Below, piece by piece: positions 24,778 to 33,395 of a stretch of 64,000 nt of DNA. Both the position numbers and the translations under genes were made by a program. Within the stretch, counting starts at the first letter, position 1. Each line of letters begins with the position of its first letter. The notes beneath the pieces were generated by a model, which was not told the origin of the DNA, made no database searches, and saw only the letters and a program-made list of their open reading frames with translations. The stretch spans positions 868,001-932,000 of the forward strand of contig OZ245018.1 of NCBI GenBank assembly GCA_965223825.1. Direction: 5' to 3'. The stretch is from CAJXQU01 sp965223825. Lineage in GTDB: Bacteria > Pseudomonadota > Gammaproteobacteria > CAJXQU01.

Positions 24778-25518
24778 TTACTCGTCGTCTCCGTCGAGTT
24801 TGTCCCACATACGTCCAAAGAAACCAGATTCTTCCTCTTCTACTTCGATTTCAGATTCGGCCTCTTCAACTCCGGCATCCACTTGATCGGGTTCGATTTG
24901 ATCTGGCGCGATAATTTCTTCGGTTTCGAGGGTTTTACCAGCATCTTCAAGATCGACTATTTCTGTTTCTGGGATAGCCTGGTCTCCAACATCGCCCCCA
25001 ACAGCCGCGTCAGGGAGTTGATCTTCAGCAGTGGCTTTTAATTGATCCGGCGCATCGTCATCCCCAAAGGAGACGGCTTTTTTGACTTTCGAAAACAAAC
25101 CAGGATCTTCCGCCGGGGGCACGTCGATACTGTCCATTTTACGGGGTTCGGTGACGATATTGCCATGTGCTTTGACCACGTCCCCTTCTACTTTTGCGAG
25201 TAATTCGTTTCTAAAGAATAACGTTACGCGCCGTTGCTCAGCAGTTTGATGGCCGTCTCTGTACGTATACACATAATCCCAGCGATTGCTGTGAAAGGTA
25301 TCTGAAATAATCGGTGAGCCCATAATAAACTCGACTTTTTTCTTATCCATCCCATATTCGAGTTGCGCGAGCATTTCTTGTGTGACGACATTGCCTTGTT
25401 GTACATCGATGCGATAGACGAACGGGACGTTATCTTTGGATGGAAGACTTACTTTTGAGCACGCCGATAGTGCTGCGCAAGTGATGAGTAGAATTATACT
25501 TTGTGAGGCGAGTTTCAT
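24778..25518 (-). CDS. bamE: Outer-membrane assembly lipoprotein BamE with long acidic extension
   Basis: BamE is a lipoprotein of the Bam complex, which inserts beta-barrel proteins in the outer membrane. The lipobox is LSAC, with the lipid-bearing cysteine at residue 20. The BamE domain follows: VYRIDVQQGNVVTQEML, LEYGMDKKKVEFIMGSP and WDYVYTYRDG, to about residue 115. An unusual C-terminal part of about 130 residues is strongly acidic and contains two short helix-like motifs (GLFSKVKKAVSFGDD and GFFGRMWDKLDGDD). E. coli BamE has about 113 residues, so this one is twice as long. It is divergent from fur, as in many relatives. Confidence 0.95.
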   Translation of the reverse strand: MKLASQSIILLITCAALSACSKVSLPSKDNVPFVYRIDVQQGNVVTQEMLAQLEYGMDKKKVEFIMGSPIISDTFHSNRWDYVYTYRDGHQTAEQRRVTLFFRNELLAKVEGDVVKAHGNIVTEPRKMDSIDVPPAEDPGLFSKVKKAVSFGDDDAPDQLKATAEDQLPDAAVGGDVGDQAIPETEIVDLEDAGKTLETEEIIAPDQIEPDQVDAGVEEAESEIEVEEEESGFFGRMWDKLDGDDE

Positions 25519-25553
25519 ACGTTTATATTTCGTCCCGTGGTCAGGTCGTTAGA

Positions 25554-25575
25554 TTGATCAGCGTTGACTGATCAA
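25554..25575. promoter_or_regulatory. Perfect inverted repeat in the bamE-fur interval
   Basis: TTGATCAG-cgttga-CTGATCAA has 8-bp perfect arms. It stands 36 bp upstream of the bamE start, where it could be an operator, or a hairpin in the leader. The regulator is unknown; it does not resemble a Fur box. Confidence 0.35.
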
Positions 25576-25668
25576 TAAATGTTAAGGTTAGTCCTTTAAC
25601 GCTGAATGAAAACATCAGCTTAATCTGCGCATTATCGCAAAAGCTGGAACAATGTTAAAATTTATTCG

Positions 25669-25674
25669 TATACT
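25669..25674 (+). promoter_or_regulatory. Candidate -10 box for the fur transcript
   Basis: TATACT stands 49 bp before the fur GTG start. The -35 element is weak, which would fit a regulated promoter; this is the best match seen in the bamE-fur interval. Confidence 0.35.
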
Positions 25675-25722
25675 CATAGTCTCAGCGACACCAAATTAAC
25701 CGTTCAGGAAAACTAAAACACT

Positions 25723-26124
25723 GTGGAAAGCCAAGATATAAAAAAGGCCGGGCTAAAAGTGACCCTGCCACGCATCCGTATCTTACAGATTCTGGAGAAT
25801 AGCGAACAGCGCCACATGAGTGCAGAGGATGTTTATAAAGCATTGCTCGAAGCGGATGAGGATGTCGGTTTAGCGACAATCTACCGTGTGTTGACACAAT
25901 TTGAGTCGGCAGGACTTGTTGTAAGGCATAACTTTGAGGAAGGGCACTCTGTTTTTGAAGTGGATCGAGGTGAGCACCATGACCATATGATCTGTACTGA
26001 AACCGGTACGATCATTGAATTCCATGATGAGCAAATTGAGCAACGCCAACGCGAGATTGCGGCTGAAAATGGTTTCACGCTGCAAGATCACAGCTTGGTG
26101 CTGTACGTTAAGCCCAAAGTCTAG
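25723..26124 (+). CDS. fur: Ferric uptake regulator Fur
   Basis: Fur represses iron-uptake genes when iron is sufficient. The 133-aa product has the DNA-binding domain (KKAGLKVTLPRIRILQILEN, then TIYRVLTQFESAGLV) and the metal-binding segment RGEHHDHMIC. The usual second cysteine of the CxxC site is absent (CTET here), and no cysteine pair occurs at the C terminus. Pseudomonas Fur also lacks this second cysteine, so it should work without a structural Cys4 zinc. GTG is the best start; an ATG is not available. Only 6 bp separate it from ubiE, so it may be co-transcribed with the ubi genes. Confidence 0.97.
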   Translation: MESQDIKKAGLKVTLPRIRILQILENSEQRHMSAEDVYKALLEADEDVGLATIYRVLTQFESAGLVVRHNFEEGHSVFEVDRGEHHDHMICTETGTIIEFHDEQIEQRQREIAAENGFTLQDHSLVLYVKPKV

Positions 26125-26130
26125 ACCGAT

Positions 26131-26871
26131 ATGACAGAAACGACGCACTTCGGTTACCAGGAAATCCCTCTGGAGGAGAAGCAACGCCGTGTAGGTGAGG
26201 TTTTTTCATCGGTCGCCACCCGTTACGATATTATGAATGACGTCATGTCACTCGGCATGCATCGCCTGTGGAAGCCATTTGCCGTTGCTGCCAGTGGTGC
26301 GCGACGTGGACATAAAGCACTCGATCTCGCTGGAGGCACAGGTGATATTTCCACACTGCTCTCTAAGAAAGTCGGTCCAACGGGGCAGGTCGTTTTAACA
26401 GATATTAATGGCGACATGCTAAATGTGGGGCGTGATCGTTTGATTGACCGTGGTTTGAACAATCTGCACTACGCACAAGTGAATGCGGAAATGCTGCCGT
26501 TTCCTGATAACTACTTTGATGTTGTGACGATTGCTTTTGGTCTGCGCAATGTGACGGACAAAGACAAAGCACTGGCTGCCATGCAACGTGTTCTCAAACC
26601 GGGCGGCAAGTTGATGGTGCTGGAATTCTCGACAGTCGTTCTGCCGGTTCTGGAAAAAATCTACGAGCAATATTCATTTAACGTCATTCCCAAATTGGGT
26701 GAGATGATCACAAACGATCGAGCCAGTTACCAATACTTAGTGGAATCTATCCGTAAGCATCCCGATCAAGCCACCTTACGCGACATGATGCAAAACGCCG
26801 GATTAGGTCGTTGCGATTGGCATAACCTCACGGGTGGGATCGTTGCGGTGCATCACGGTGTGAAGTTGTGA
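26131..26871 (+). CDS. ubiE: Ubiquinone/menaquinone C-methyltransferase UbiE
   Basis: UbiE adds the C2 methyl group in ubiquinone (and the methyl in menaquinone) synthesis using S-adenosylmethionine. The 246-aa product has the family signature: VGEVFSSVATRYDIMNDVMS, then the SAM-binding motif ALDLAGGTGDIS and TIAFGLRNVTDKDKAL. Full length. It lies 6 bp after fur and 10 bp before ubiJ. Confidence 0.98.
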   Translation: MTETTHFGYQEIPLEEKQRRVGEVFSSVATRYDIMNDVMSLGMHRLWKPFAVAASGARRGHKALDLAGGTGDISTLLSKKVGPTGQVVLTDINGDMLNVGRDRLIDRGLNNLHYAQVNAEMLPFPDNYFDVVTIAFGLRNVTDKDKALAAMQRVLKPGGKLMVLEFSTVVLPVLEKIYEQYSFNVIPKLGEMITNDRASYQYLVESIRKHPDQATLRDMMQNAGLGRCDWHNLTGGIVAVHHGVKL

Positions 26872-26881
26872 TGGTGGCAGT

Positions 26882-27478
26882 ATGATCTTAATTCGCATCG
26901 AAAAACTAATTAATACGCATTTAGATAAAGATCCGGCACTAAAACGTGATATGACTGCGATGGCAGGCAAAGCCTTGTTGATCGAACTGACCGGCCTGGA
27001 ACAGACCATCTGGTTATTACCATCAAACGATTATCTTGCCGTGCAGAATGACTATGCGGGTGAGCCGGATGTGACTATCAAAGGCAGTCCATTCGCTTTG
27101 ATGAAGCTGGCGAAAACGACGGATCAAGCGCCAACAAGTTTCAGTGGAGACGTTGTGATCAGTGGTGATCTGGCGTTAGGACAACATGTGCAGCGCATGC
27201 TCAAACAACTGGATTTGGATTGGGAAGAATTACTCGCTGAGAAAGTGGGCGACGTCGCGGCGCATCAGATCGGCAATGTACTCCGCAGTGTCAGTCGCTG
27301 GACAAAAGACTCGCGTGAGTCGATGGAACAAACTCTTTCTGACTATATTCGGATCGAAGCGGAAATGTCGCCGCAGCGATTTGAAGTCAACGATTTTCTC
27401 GATCAGGTTGAAGATTTACGCACCGATCTTGATCGTCTTGAACAACGTATACAGCGTTTGGTGGCGCTTAAAACGTGA
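26882..27478 (+). CDS. ubiJ: Ubiquinone biosynthesis accessory factor UbiJ
   Basis: UbiJ carries an SCP2 lipid-binding domain and helps hold the ubiquinone-making enzymes together. The 198-aa product has the SCP2 domain from about residue 15 to 110 (LLIELTGLEQTIWLLPS, DVTIKGSPFALMKLA, FSGDVVISGDLALGQHVQ) and a C-terminal coiled-coil-like helix (DLRTDLDRLEQRIQRL). It is between ubiE and ubiB, its conserved place. The last codons overlap the ubiB start by 4 bp. Confidence 0.93.
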   Translation: MILIRIEKLINTHLDKDPALKRDMTAMAGKALLIELTGLEQTIWLLPSNDYLAVQNDYAGEPDVTIKGSPFALMKLAKTTDQAPTSFSGDVVISGDLALGQHVQRMLKQLDLDWEELLAEKVGDVAAHQIGNVLRSVSRWTKDSRESMEQTLSDYIRIEAEMSPQRFEVNDFLDQVEDLRTDLDRLEQRIQRLVALKT

Positions 27479-29142
27479 TCACACCCGGTCAATTTATTCG
27501 ACTTCTGAATATTCAACGTGTATTGATCCGTCACGGGTTAGACGAGATCGTTCTTAATACACATCTTTTTCGTCCGATTCGTTTTCTGCTTTATTTGTTA
27601 CCTTGGAACTGGCGACGAAAAAGTAATATTCCAAAAGAAGAGCGTGTGATGCATGCGCTGGAGGATCTTGGCCCGATATTCGTTAAATTCGGCCAATTGC
27701 TATCGACGCGGCGTGATCTACTCCCCGAAAATCTCGCGAATCAATTAGCGCGCTTGCAAGACAGCGTTGCGCCGTTTCCTGGTGAGCAGGCGAAAGCGAT
27801 GATCGAACAAGCCTATGGCGAGTCGGTCGAGACGATATTCGCCTCCTTTGAAAACGAACCTCTGGCCTCTGCTTCCATCGCGCAAGTACATGCTGCAACA
27901 TTGAAAGATGGACGGAATGTCGTTGTAAAAGTGGTCAGACCTAATATCGAAACGGTGATCAAGCGTGATATGGGCTTAGTCATGGTATTGGCCGAATTTG
28001 CTGAAAAATACTGGCAACATGGTCGTCGTTTGCGTCCGACAAAGGTTGTCAATGAGTACCGAAAAATTCTCTTGGATGAGTTAGATCTGATGCGCGAAGC
28101 AGCAAATGCATCTGAGCTAAAACGGAATTTTAAAGATTCAGAACATCTGATCGTACCGGATTTTGATTGGGATCTGGCACGTAAGAATGTGTTGGTGATC
28201 GAGCGTATTTATGGCGTTGGTATCGATAAAGTTGATCAGCTTGATGCGATGGGCTTAGATCGCAAAAAAATCGCTGAAGTGGGCGTCGAACTTTTCTTTA
28301 CGCAAGTGTTTCGTGATCGGTATTTCCATGCGGATATGCATCCAGGCAACTTATTTGTGGTGCCGCCAGAAGGGGATAAACCCTTCCGTATCGCGCTGGT
28401 TGATTTCGGCATCATGGGCAGTTTGAGCGAGAACGATCAGCATTATCTGGCGAATAATCTCATGGCTTTTTTAAGCCGGGATTATAAACGCGTTGCAGAA
28501 TTACATATTGAATCCGGCTGGGTGCCTGCTGACACGCGCGTGGATGAGTTTGAGTTTGCTATTCGTAGCGTCTGTGAGCCCATTTTTGAAAAGCCGATTA
28601 GTGAGATTTCATTCGGTCATCTTCTACTGCGCTTATTCCAAACGGCGCAACGTTTTCACATGGAGATCCTGCCGCAATTATTGCTGCTACAAAAGACACT
28701 GGTAAATATCGAGGGTGTTGGACGTCAGTTGTATCCGAATCTTGATTTGTGGGAAACCGCGCGACCGATTATGCGCCGCTGGATGAGTGAACAGGCGGGG
28801 CTTCGGCATTTATTTAAATCCTCTCGCGAGAATTTACCGATGTGGATGGAGCGCCTACCGCAATTGCCGGGTGATGCAATGGACGTGCTTGAGAAACTCA
28901 AACGTGGCCAGCTCGAGGTGAAGACCGATCAAGATAAGCTCGATGAGCTGATTCACACATTAAGTGAAGGGAATCGTAGGCAAACGCAAGCGGTCACTGG
29001 TGTTGGGCTGATCATCGCGGCGGCCTTGCTTTATTGTCTCGCACCGGATCAAGCGATAAATTTTGTTAACATTCCGCTAAGTGTTTGGTTATTAGGCGTT
29101 CCGGGCGTTAGTTTGATTTTGCGACTCTGGTTGCAAGACTGA
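27475..29142 (+). CDS. ubiB: Ubiquinone biosynthesis kinase-like protein UbiB
   Basis: UbiB is an atypical (ABC1/ADCK) kinase-like ATPase needed for ubiquinone synthesis. The 555-aa product has the KxGQ motif (FVKFGQLLSTRRDLLP, about residue 69), ASASIAQVHAA near 130, DLMREAANASE, RYFHADMHPGNLFV near 285 and VDFGIMG. Two hydrophobic helices at the C terminus (VGLIIAAALLYCL, SVWLLGVPGVSLIL) anchor it to the membrane. Complete, and overlapped by 4 bp with ubiJ. Confidence 0.98.
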   Translation: MITPGQFIRLLNIQRVLIRHGLDEIVLNTHLFRPIRFLLYLLPWNWRRKSNIPKEERVMHALEDLGPIFVKFGQLLSTRRDLLPENLANQLARLQDSVAPFPGEQAKAMIEQAYGESVETIFASFENEPLASASIAQVHAATLKDGRNVVVKVVRPNIETVIKRDMGLVMVLAEFAEKYWQHGRRLRPTKVVNEYRKILLDELDLMREAANASELKRNFKDSEHLIVPDFDWDLARKNVLVIERIYGVGIDKVDQLDAMGLDRKKIAEVGVELFFTQVFRDRYFHADMHPGNLFVVPPEGDKPFRIALVDFGIMGSLSENDQHYLANNLMAFLSRDYKRVAELHIESGWVPADTRVDEFEFAIRSVCEPIFEKPISEISFGHLLLRLFQTAQRFHMEILPQLLLLQKTLVNIEGVGRQLYPNLDLWETARPIMRRWMSEQAGLRHLFKSSRENLPMWMERLPQLPGDAMDVLEKLKRGQLEVKTDQDKLDELIHTLSEGNRRQTQAVTGVGLIIAAALLYCLAPDQAINFVNIPLSVWLLGVPGVSLILRLWLQD

Positions 29143-29268
29143 TTTTTCGGTAGTCTTTCAGGTGGCTTGAATGGGCCACGGCCTATATCTTGCTTCTCCA
29201 ATAGTAACGTTGCTATATCTCAGTTTACTGAACGTAAATTGATCAACATTCTTTAACTACAAAACATT

Positions 29269-29796
29269 GTGAGTGATTCGGATAAAACTAATCTAACGGA
29301 AGATCAATTCGATGCACCTCTGGAGCATATCGAATTAGAATCTAATACCGGTCGTTTTCGACGCGATAGTATTCGTGAGGCACAATCACGCGCGGAAGTT
29401 GAGGCTTTAGCGAACAAGCGTCGTGATCTTCGCATTGACGATGAAGCCTTGATCGCGACCTACACGCCGGGCGAATCTCCCAAAAAATTCAGTCTGTTCA
29501 GCCGCAAAAAATGCCGTGTTTTGGATGCAAGTATTAATGGTATCGGTATTGAAGCGGCAAAAGGGATGGAGAGAGAGGAGAAGGTGACGTTGTTAATCTC
29601 CGATGGAAAGCGTGGCGAAGTGCCTGAATTTGAAATACTTGCAACAGTTCGTTACGTTGGCGTAGTGGATGGTAAACGCCGTCACTATGGCTTGCAGTAT
29701 GATTTCTCACCGACCACGGCATACTCTGAATGCATTACTAAAGAAACCCTAAAACGCAAAATTGCAAAGGTGAAAGAGAACTCAGGCAAGGGTTAA
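29269..29796 (+). CDS. PilZ-domain protein
   Basis: PilZ domains bind cyclic di-GMP. The 175-aa product has an N-terminal charged arm with RFRRDSIREAQSR, an RRDLRIDDEALI segment and a C-terminal beta barrel (CRVLDASINGIGIEAAKGM, ILATVRYVGVVDGKRRHYGL). The second half of the PilZ signature (D/NxSxxG) is present as DASINGIG; an RxxxR-like motif precedes it. GTG at 29269 is the only well-placed start. The gene stands alone after ubiB and may link to the cyclic di-GMP protein at the right edge only by signal, not by operon. Confidence 0.8.
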   Translation: MSDSDKTNLTEDQFDAPLEHIELESNTGRFRRDSIREAQSRAEVEALANKRRDLRIDDEALIATYTPGESPKKFSLFSRKKCRVLDASINGIGIEAAKGMEREEKVTLLISDGKRGEVPEFEILATVRYVGVVDGKRRHYGLQYDFSPTTAYSECITKETLKRKIAKVKENSGKG

Positions 29797-30018
29797 TTTC
29801 CTTAATTTGCCTGCAGGTAGTTTGCGCTTATTCAACCCTGAGTCGCAGCCTGTTAATATTCCTTCTCGTAGTGATTTGCGGACTGCCCCCTAATCTATCT
29901 GTGAACTTTTAATCAGTTCCGTTACTCTTATAAATCCGAAAAAAATGACCGTGAGTCAATAATGCAAAGCCAGTTTATAAACCGCTCGGCTTACAAAACT
30001 CAAGCTTAAGGAAACGCA

Positions 30019-30975
30019 ATGCAACAATCGACGATTCATCAACTGCAAGAAAGCGTTCAAAAACAAATTATCGGCCAAGAAACGCTGATCAATCGGCTGC
30101 TGATTGCACTACTTGCCGACGGGCATCTCCTTGTGGAGGGCGCACCGGGTTTGGCAAAAACGCGAGCAGTAAAAGTCTTGGCTGATTGCATTGATGGTAG
30201 TTTTCACCGAGTGCAGTTCACGCCAGATCTGCTTCCGGCTGATCTCACCGGTACTGAAGTTTACCGACCACAGGAAGGCAAGTTTGAATTTCAGTCTGGG
30301 CCGTTATTTCATAACTTGGTGTTAGCGGATGAAATTAACCGTGCTCCGGCTAAGGTTCAATCAGCCTTGTTAGAGGCGATGGCTGAGCGCCAGATCACGG
30401 TGGGTAAGCAAACCTATGATCTGCCTCCGTTATTCCTCGTCATGGCAACACAAAACCCGATCGAACAGGAAGGAACTTATCCTTTACCGGAAGCACAGCT
30501 TGATCGGTTTTTACTGCATGTGACTGTTGGTTATCCGAAAGCGGAAGATGAATTGAAAATTTTACGGTTAGCGCGTCAAGAGGCTGCATCAGTGGCCAGT
30601 GAGTCGATGCCGAAAATGTCACAAGAAGATTTATTTAGCGCACGCCAAGCCGTGTTGGGTATTCACATGGCGGAGAATGTTGAAGCATATTTATTGCAAT
30701 TCATCCTCGCGACGCGTGAGCCAGAACGCTACGGAGAAGATCTTGGTCGTTGGATTCAGTGGGGTGCAAGCCCACGGGCCACAATCAGCTTAGATCGTTG
30801 CGCGCGCGCACATGCGTGGTTAGCGGGTCGAGATTATGTGGGGCCGGAGGATGTTCAGGCGATCGCGCCGGACGTGCTACGTCATCGCTTAATTCTTGAT
30901 TACGAGGCAGAAGCGGAGGGGATAAATGTTGACACGGTTATTCAGGAACTGATCGCTCGCATCGCCGTCCCTTAG
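30019..30975 (+). CDS. moxR: MoxR-family AAA ATPase
   Basis: MoxR ATPases act as chaperones for partner VWA proteins. The 318-aa product has Walker A GAPGLAKTRAVK (near residue 41), Walker B VLADEINRAPAKVQ and sensor motifs MATQNPIEQEGTYPLPEAQL and RFLLHVTV. It heads a five-gene cluster in the fixed order moxR, DUF58, DUF4381, VWA, VWA-TPR, BatD. A leader of about 220 bp precedes it, with no promoter that I can fix. Confidence 0.95.
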   Translation: MQQSTIHQLQESVQKQIIGQETLINRLLIALLADGHLLVEGAPGLAKTRAVKVLADCIDGSFHRVQFTPDLLPADLTGTEVYRPQEGKFEFQSGPLFHNLVLADEINRAPAKVQSALLEAMAERQITVGKQTYDLPPLFLVMATQNPIEQEGTYPLPEAQLDRFLLHVTVGYPKAEDELKILRLARQEAASVASESMPKMSQEDLFSARQAVLGIHMAENVEAYLLQFILATREPERYGEDLGRWIQWGASPRATISLDRCARAHAWLAGRDYVGPEDVQAIAPDVLRHRLILDYEAEAEGINVDTVIQELIARIAVP

Positions 30976-30987
30976 GTCAGATTTAAC

Positions 30988-31890
30988 ATGGGATCTCCTG
31001 TCACAATTACCGTTCCAGAGTTGATCGCGCTCAAGGGCGCTGGCGCTGCATTAAAACTTGGTGCACGTCGACGGCTGGCGGATCAATCCGGTGGTTACAT
31101 ATCGACTCGCAAAGGGCGCGGCATGGAATTCGACGAGTCGCGACTTTATCAAGCTGGCGATGACATTCGAAATATGGATTGGCGCGTTACCGCACGCACT
31201 GGGGAAGCACATACCAAACTTTACCGTGAGGAACGTGAGCGTCCCGTGTTTGTCTGGGTCGACTTACGTGCAAGCATGTTTTTTGCCACACGTGGAGTGT
31301 ATAAATCTGTTTTTGCAGCACAACTTGCAACGTTAATCGGCTGGCAAGCAGCCCAACAAGGCGATCGCATCGGCGGCCTTGTTTTTTCAGAAAATAGCCA
31401 TCATGAATTACGGCCAGGTTTAGGTAAGCCCGCCGTATTACACCTGATCAAGCGTCTTGTTTCACATCCTGCGTGGCAGTCGTCACCTGAATCAGAAGAC
31501 GATCACAACACGACGATCAAGCAGGCTTTGATGCGGCTTAACCGTCTGGTCAGACCAGGATCGTTAGTTTTTATGATCAGTGATTTTCGCGGCGCTGAAT
31601 CAGCGCAGTCTGAATTTGCGCGACTTTCCAAACATGGTGAAATGGTCTTGGTACCGATTCGCGATCAATTGGAGTTAACACTGCCCAAAGCAGGCAACTA
31701 TCGTATGACGCAAGCGTCTCAGGAACTAGTGATCAATACGCAAGACGAAAAAATGCGTGAAACTTATGCAGAAAAAGCGCAAACACATGACGACTGGTTG
31801 AACGACATTGCGGGACGCTATCGGATGCGCATTTTGCCCTGTCTAACGGATGATGATCCTTTTAAAAAGTTGATGGCCTATGCCCAGTGA
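30988..31890 (+). CDS. DUF58 domain protein of the moxR-bat operon
   Basis: The 300-aa product has the DUF58 core RGMEFDESRLYQAGDDIRNM, DWRVTARTGEAHTKLYREER and a VWA-like C-terminal half (FVWVDLRASMFFATRGVYKS). DUF58 proteins are partners of MoxR. It lies 12 bp after moxR and overlaps the next gene by 11 bp. The standard family motif YQxGDDxRxxDW is intact. Confidence 0.93.
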   Translation: MGSPVTITVPELIALKGAGAALKLGARRRLADQSGGYISTRKGRGMEFDESRLYQAGDDIRNMDWRVTARTGEAHTKLYREERERPVFVWVDLRASMFFATRGVYKSVFAAQLATLIGWQAAQQGDRIGGLVFSENSHHELRPGLGKPAVLHLIKRLVSHPAWQSSPESEDDHNTTIKQALMRLNRLVRPGSLVFMISDFRGAESAQSEFARLSKHGEMVLVPIRDQLELTLPKAGNYRMTQASQELVINTQDEKMRETYAEKAQTHDDWLNDIAGRYRMRILPCLTDDDPFKKLMAYAQ

Positions 31891-32353
31891 ACTTGATCTA
31901 AGAGATATTCACTTGCCCGATCCGATCTCGTGGTGGCCACCTGCGCCAGGTTGGTGGCTGTTACTATTTGCGATGTTATTGTTGTTCGGCGTGGTGTTCT
32001 GCTTGTTGAAACATCGTCATAAAAAACATCATGCCCCTAGCGCGCTTGCGTTACTTGAATTAACGCAAATTCAAAACGAATTCGCTGCGCATAAAGAGAG
32101 CAAACAACTGATCACATCGCTTTCAGCTTTACTTCGTCGTTTGGCCGTTAGTCGTTACCCGCGTCGTGACTGTGCTGCACTGACGGGTGAGAAATGGTTG
32201 CGTTTTTTAGATGACACAAATCCAAATGAGATGTTTAGCGAAGGTGTTGGTCGCTTGTTGATCGAGGCACCATATCGCCCTGTTGAACTTGATCAAGCGC
32301 AGTCCGATGCGTTAATTATCCTCAGTCGAAACTGGATAGAGGCGCAAGCATGA
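31880..32353 (+). CDS. DUF4381 membrane protein of the moxR-bat operon
   Basis: The 157-aa product opens LRDIHLPDPISWWPPAPGW, followed by one membrane helix (WLLLFAMLLLFGVVFCLL) and a cytoplasmic domain with LSALLRRLAVSRYPRRDCAA and LTGEKWLRFLDD. This is the DUF4381 layout, always found between DUF58 and VWA genes. Function unknown; likely a scaffold for the complex. Confidence 0.92.
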   Translation: MPSELDLRDIHLPDPISWWPPAPGWWLLLFAMLLLFGVVFCLLKHRHKKHHAPSALALLELTQIQNEFAAHKESKQLITSLSALLRRLAVSRYPRRDCAALTGEKWLRFLDDTNPNEMFSEGVGRLLIEAPYRPVELDQAQSDALIILSRNWIEAQA

Positions 32354-33393
32354 TCCATTTTGAATGGCCTTGGTTATTCTTACTCTTACCGTTACCGCTC
32401 ATTGTGCGATGGTTTTTCCCAGCACGATCACAAAATAAACAAGCCGCCTTGCGTGTGCCGTTTTTGGATGATTTTCGAGATGTTGCTGCCGTCAACAAAC
32501 GCGGTCGTGAGTCACGCTGGAAGCTTATTCTTGCCACCATTGCATGGTGTTTACTCGTCACATCGGTTGCACGTCCACAATGGTTGGGGGAGGCGGTTGA
32601 GATTCCGATCACGGGACGTGATCTGATGATGGCGGTTGATCTGTCATTGAGTATGGAGCAGCAAGATTTTGAGTTAAACGGTCGCGTATTGAACCGACTG
32701 GATGCGAGTAAAATCGTTGCGGGCGAATTTATCCAACGCCGCGTGGGTGATCGCATTGGCCTGATCTTGTTTGGCGAGCGCGCCTATCTGCAAGCGCCAC
32801 TGACTTTTGATCGTGATACGGTGCGTGAGTTGTTAGATGAATCGGCGTTAGGTTTAGCGGGTAAATCGACCGCGATCGGGGACGCAATCGGACTGGCGGT
32901 GAAGCGTATCCGTGAGCAGACTGAGCGAGAGGCGGAAGAGCAAGCGAAAAGAGAATCTGACGGTGGCGTGATCGCGGAGACCGAAGAGGATAAAGCGAAA
33001 ACACAAAATGTGCTTATTTTGCTGACAGATGGCGCAAACACGGCGGGTAAACTTGATCCGGTACTCGCTGCTGAACTGGCGGCGCGTGAAGGTTTAAAAA
33101 TTTATACCATTGGCATTGGGTCAGATCAGATGCAGGTACGCGGGATTTTCGGTACACAAACGGTGAACCCGTCACGTGATCTGGATGAGGAGACGTTGCG
33201 TGCTATTGCGGATCGAACGGGCGGAGAATATTTTCGCGCAAGGGATACAGATGAGCTGACGCGCATTTATGCGTTGTTGGACGAGTTAGAGCCGATTGAA
33301 AAAGATGCTGAGGCTTATCGTCCACGAACCTCGCTTTTTCATTGGACGGGCGGTACGGCAGCATTGATCAGCGCGTTGATTTTGTTGATATAA
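32350..33393 (+). CDS. batA: VWA-domain membrane protein, BatA-like
   Basis: The 347-aa product has N-terminal helices (WPWLFLLLPLPLIVRWF, WKLILATIAWCLLVTSVA), a VWA domain with the metal-binding DLSLSME (near residue 97) and a C-terminal helix (GTAALISALILLI). VWA domains bind partners through a divalent metal. The bat genes were named for aerotolerance in Bacteroides; the role in gammaproteobacteria is less clear. Overlaps the previous gene by 4 bp. Confidence 0.92.
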   Translation: MIHFEWPWLFLLLPLPLIVRWFFPARSQNKQAALRVPFLDDFRDVAAVNKRGRESRWKLILATIAWCLLVTSVARPQWLGEAVEIPITGRDLMMAVDLSLSMEQQDFELNGRVLNRLDASKIVAGEFIQRRVGDRIGLILFGERAYLQAPLTFDRDTVRELLDESALGLAGKSTAIGDAIGLAVKRIREQTEREAEEQAKRESDGGVIAETEEDKAKTQNVLILLTDGANTAGKLDPVLAAELAAREGLKIYTIGIGSDQMQVRGIFGTQTVNPSRDLDEETLRAIADRTGGEYFRARDTDELTRIYALLDELEPIEKDAEAYRPRTSLFHWTGGTAALISALILLI

Positions 33394-33395
33394 AT

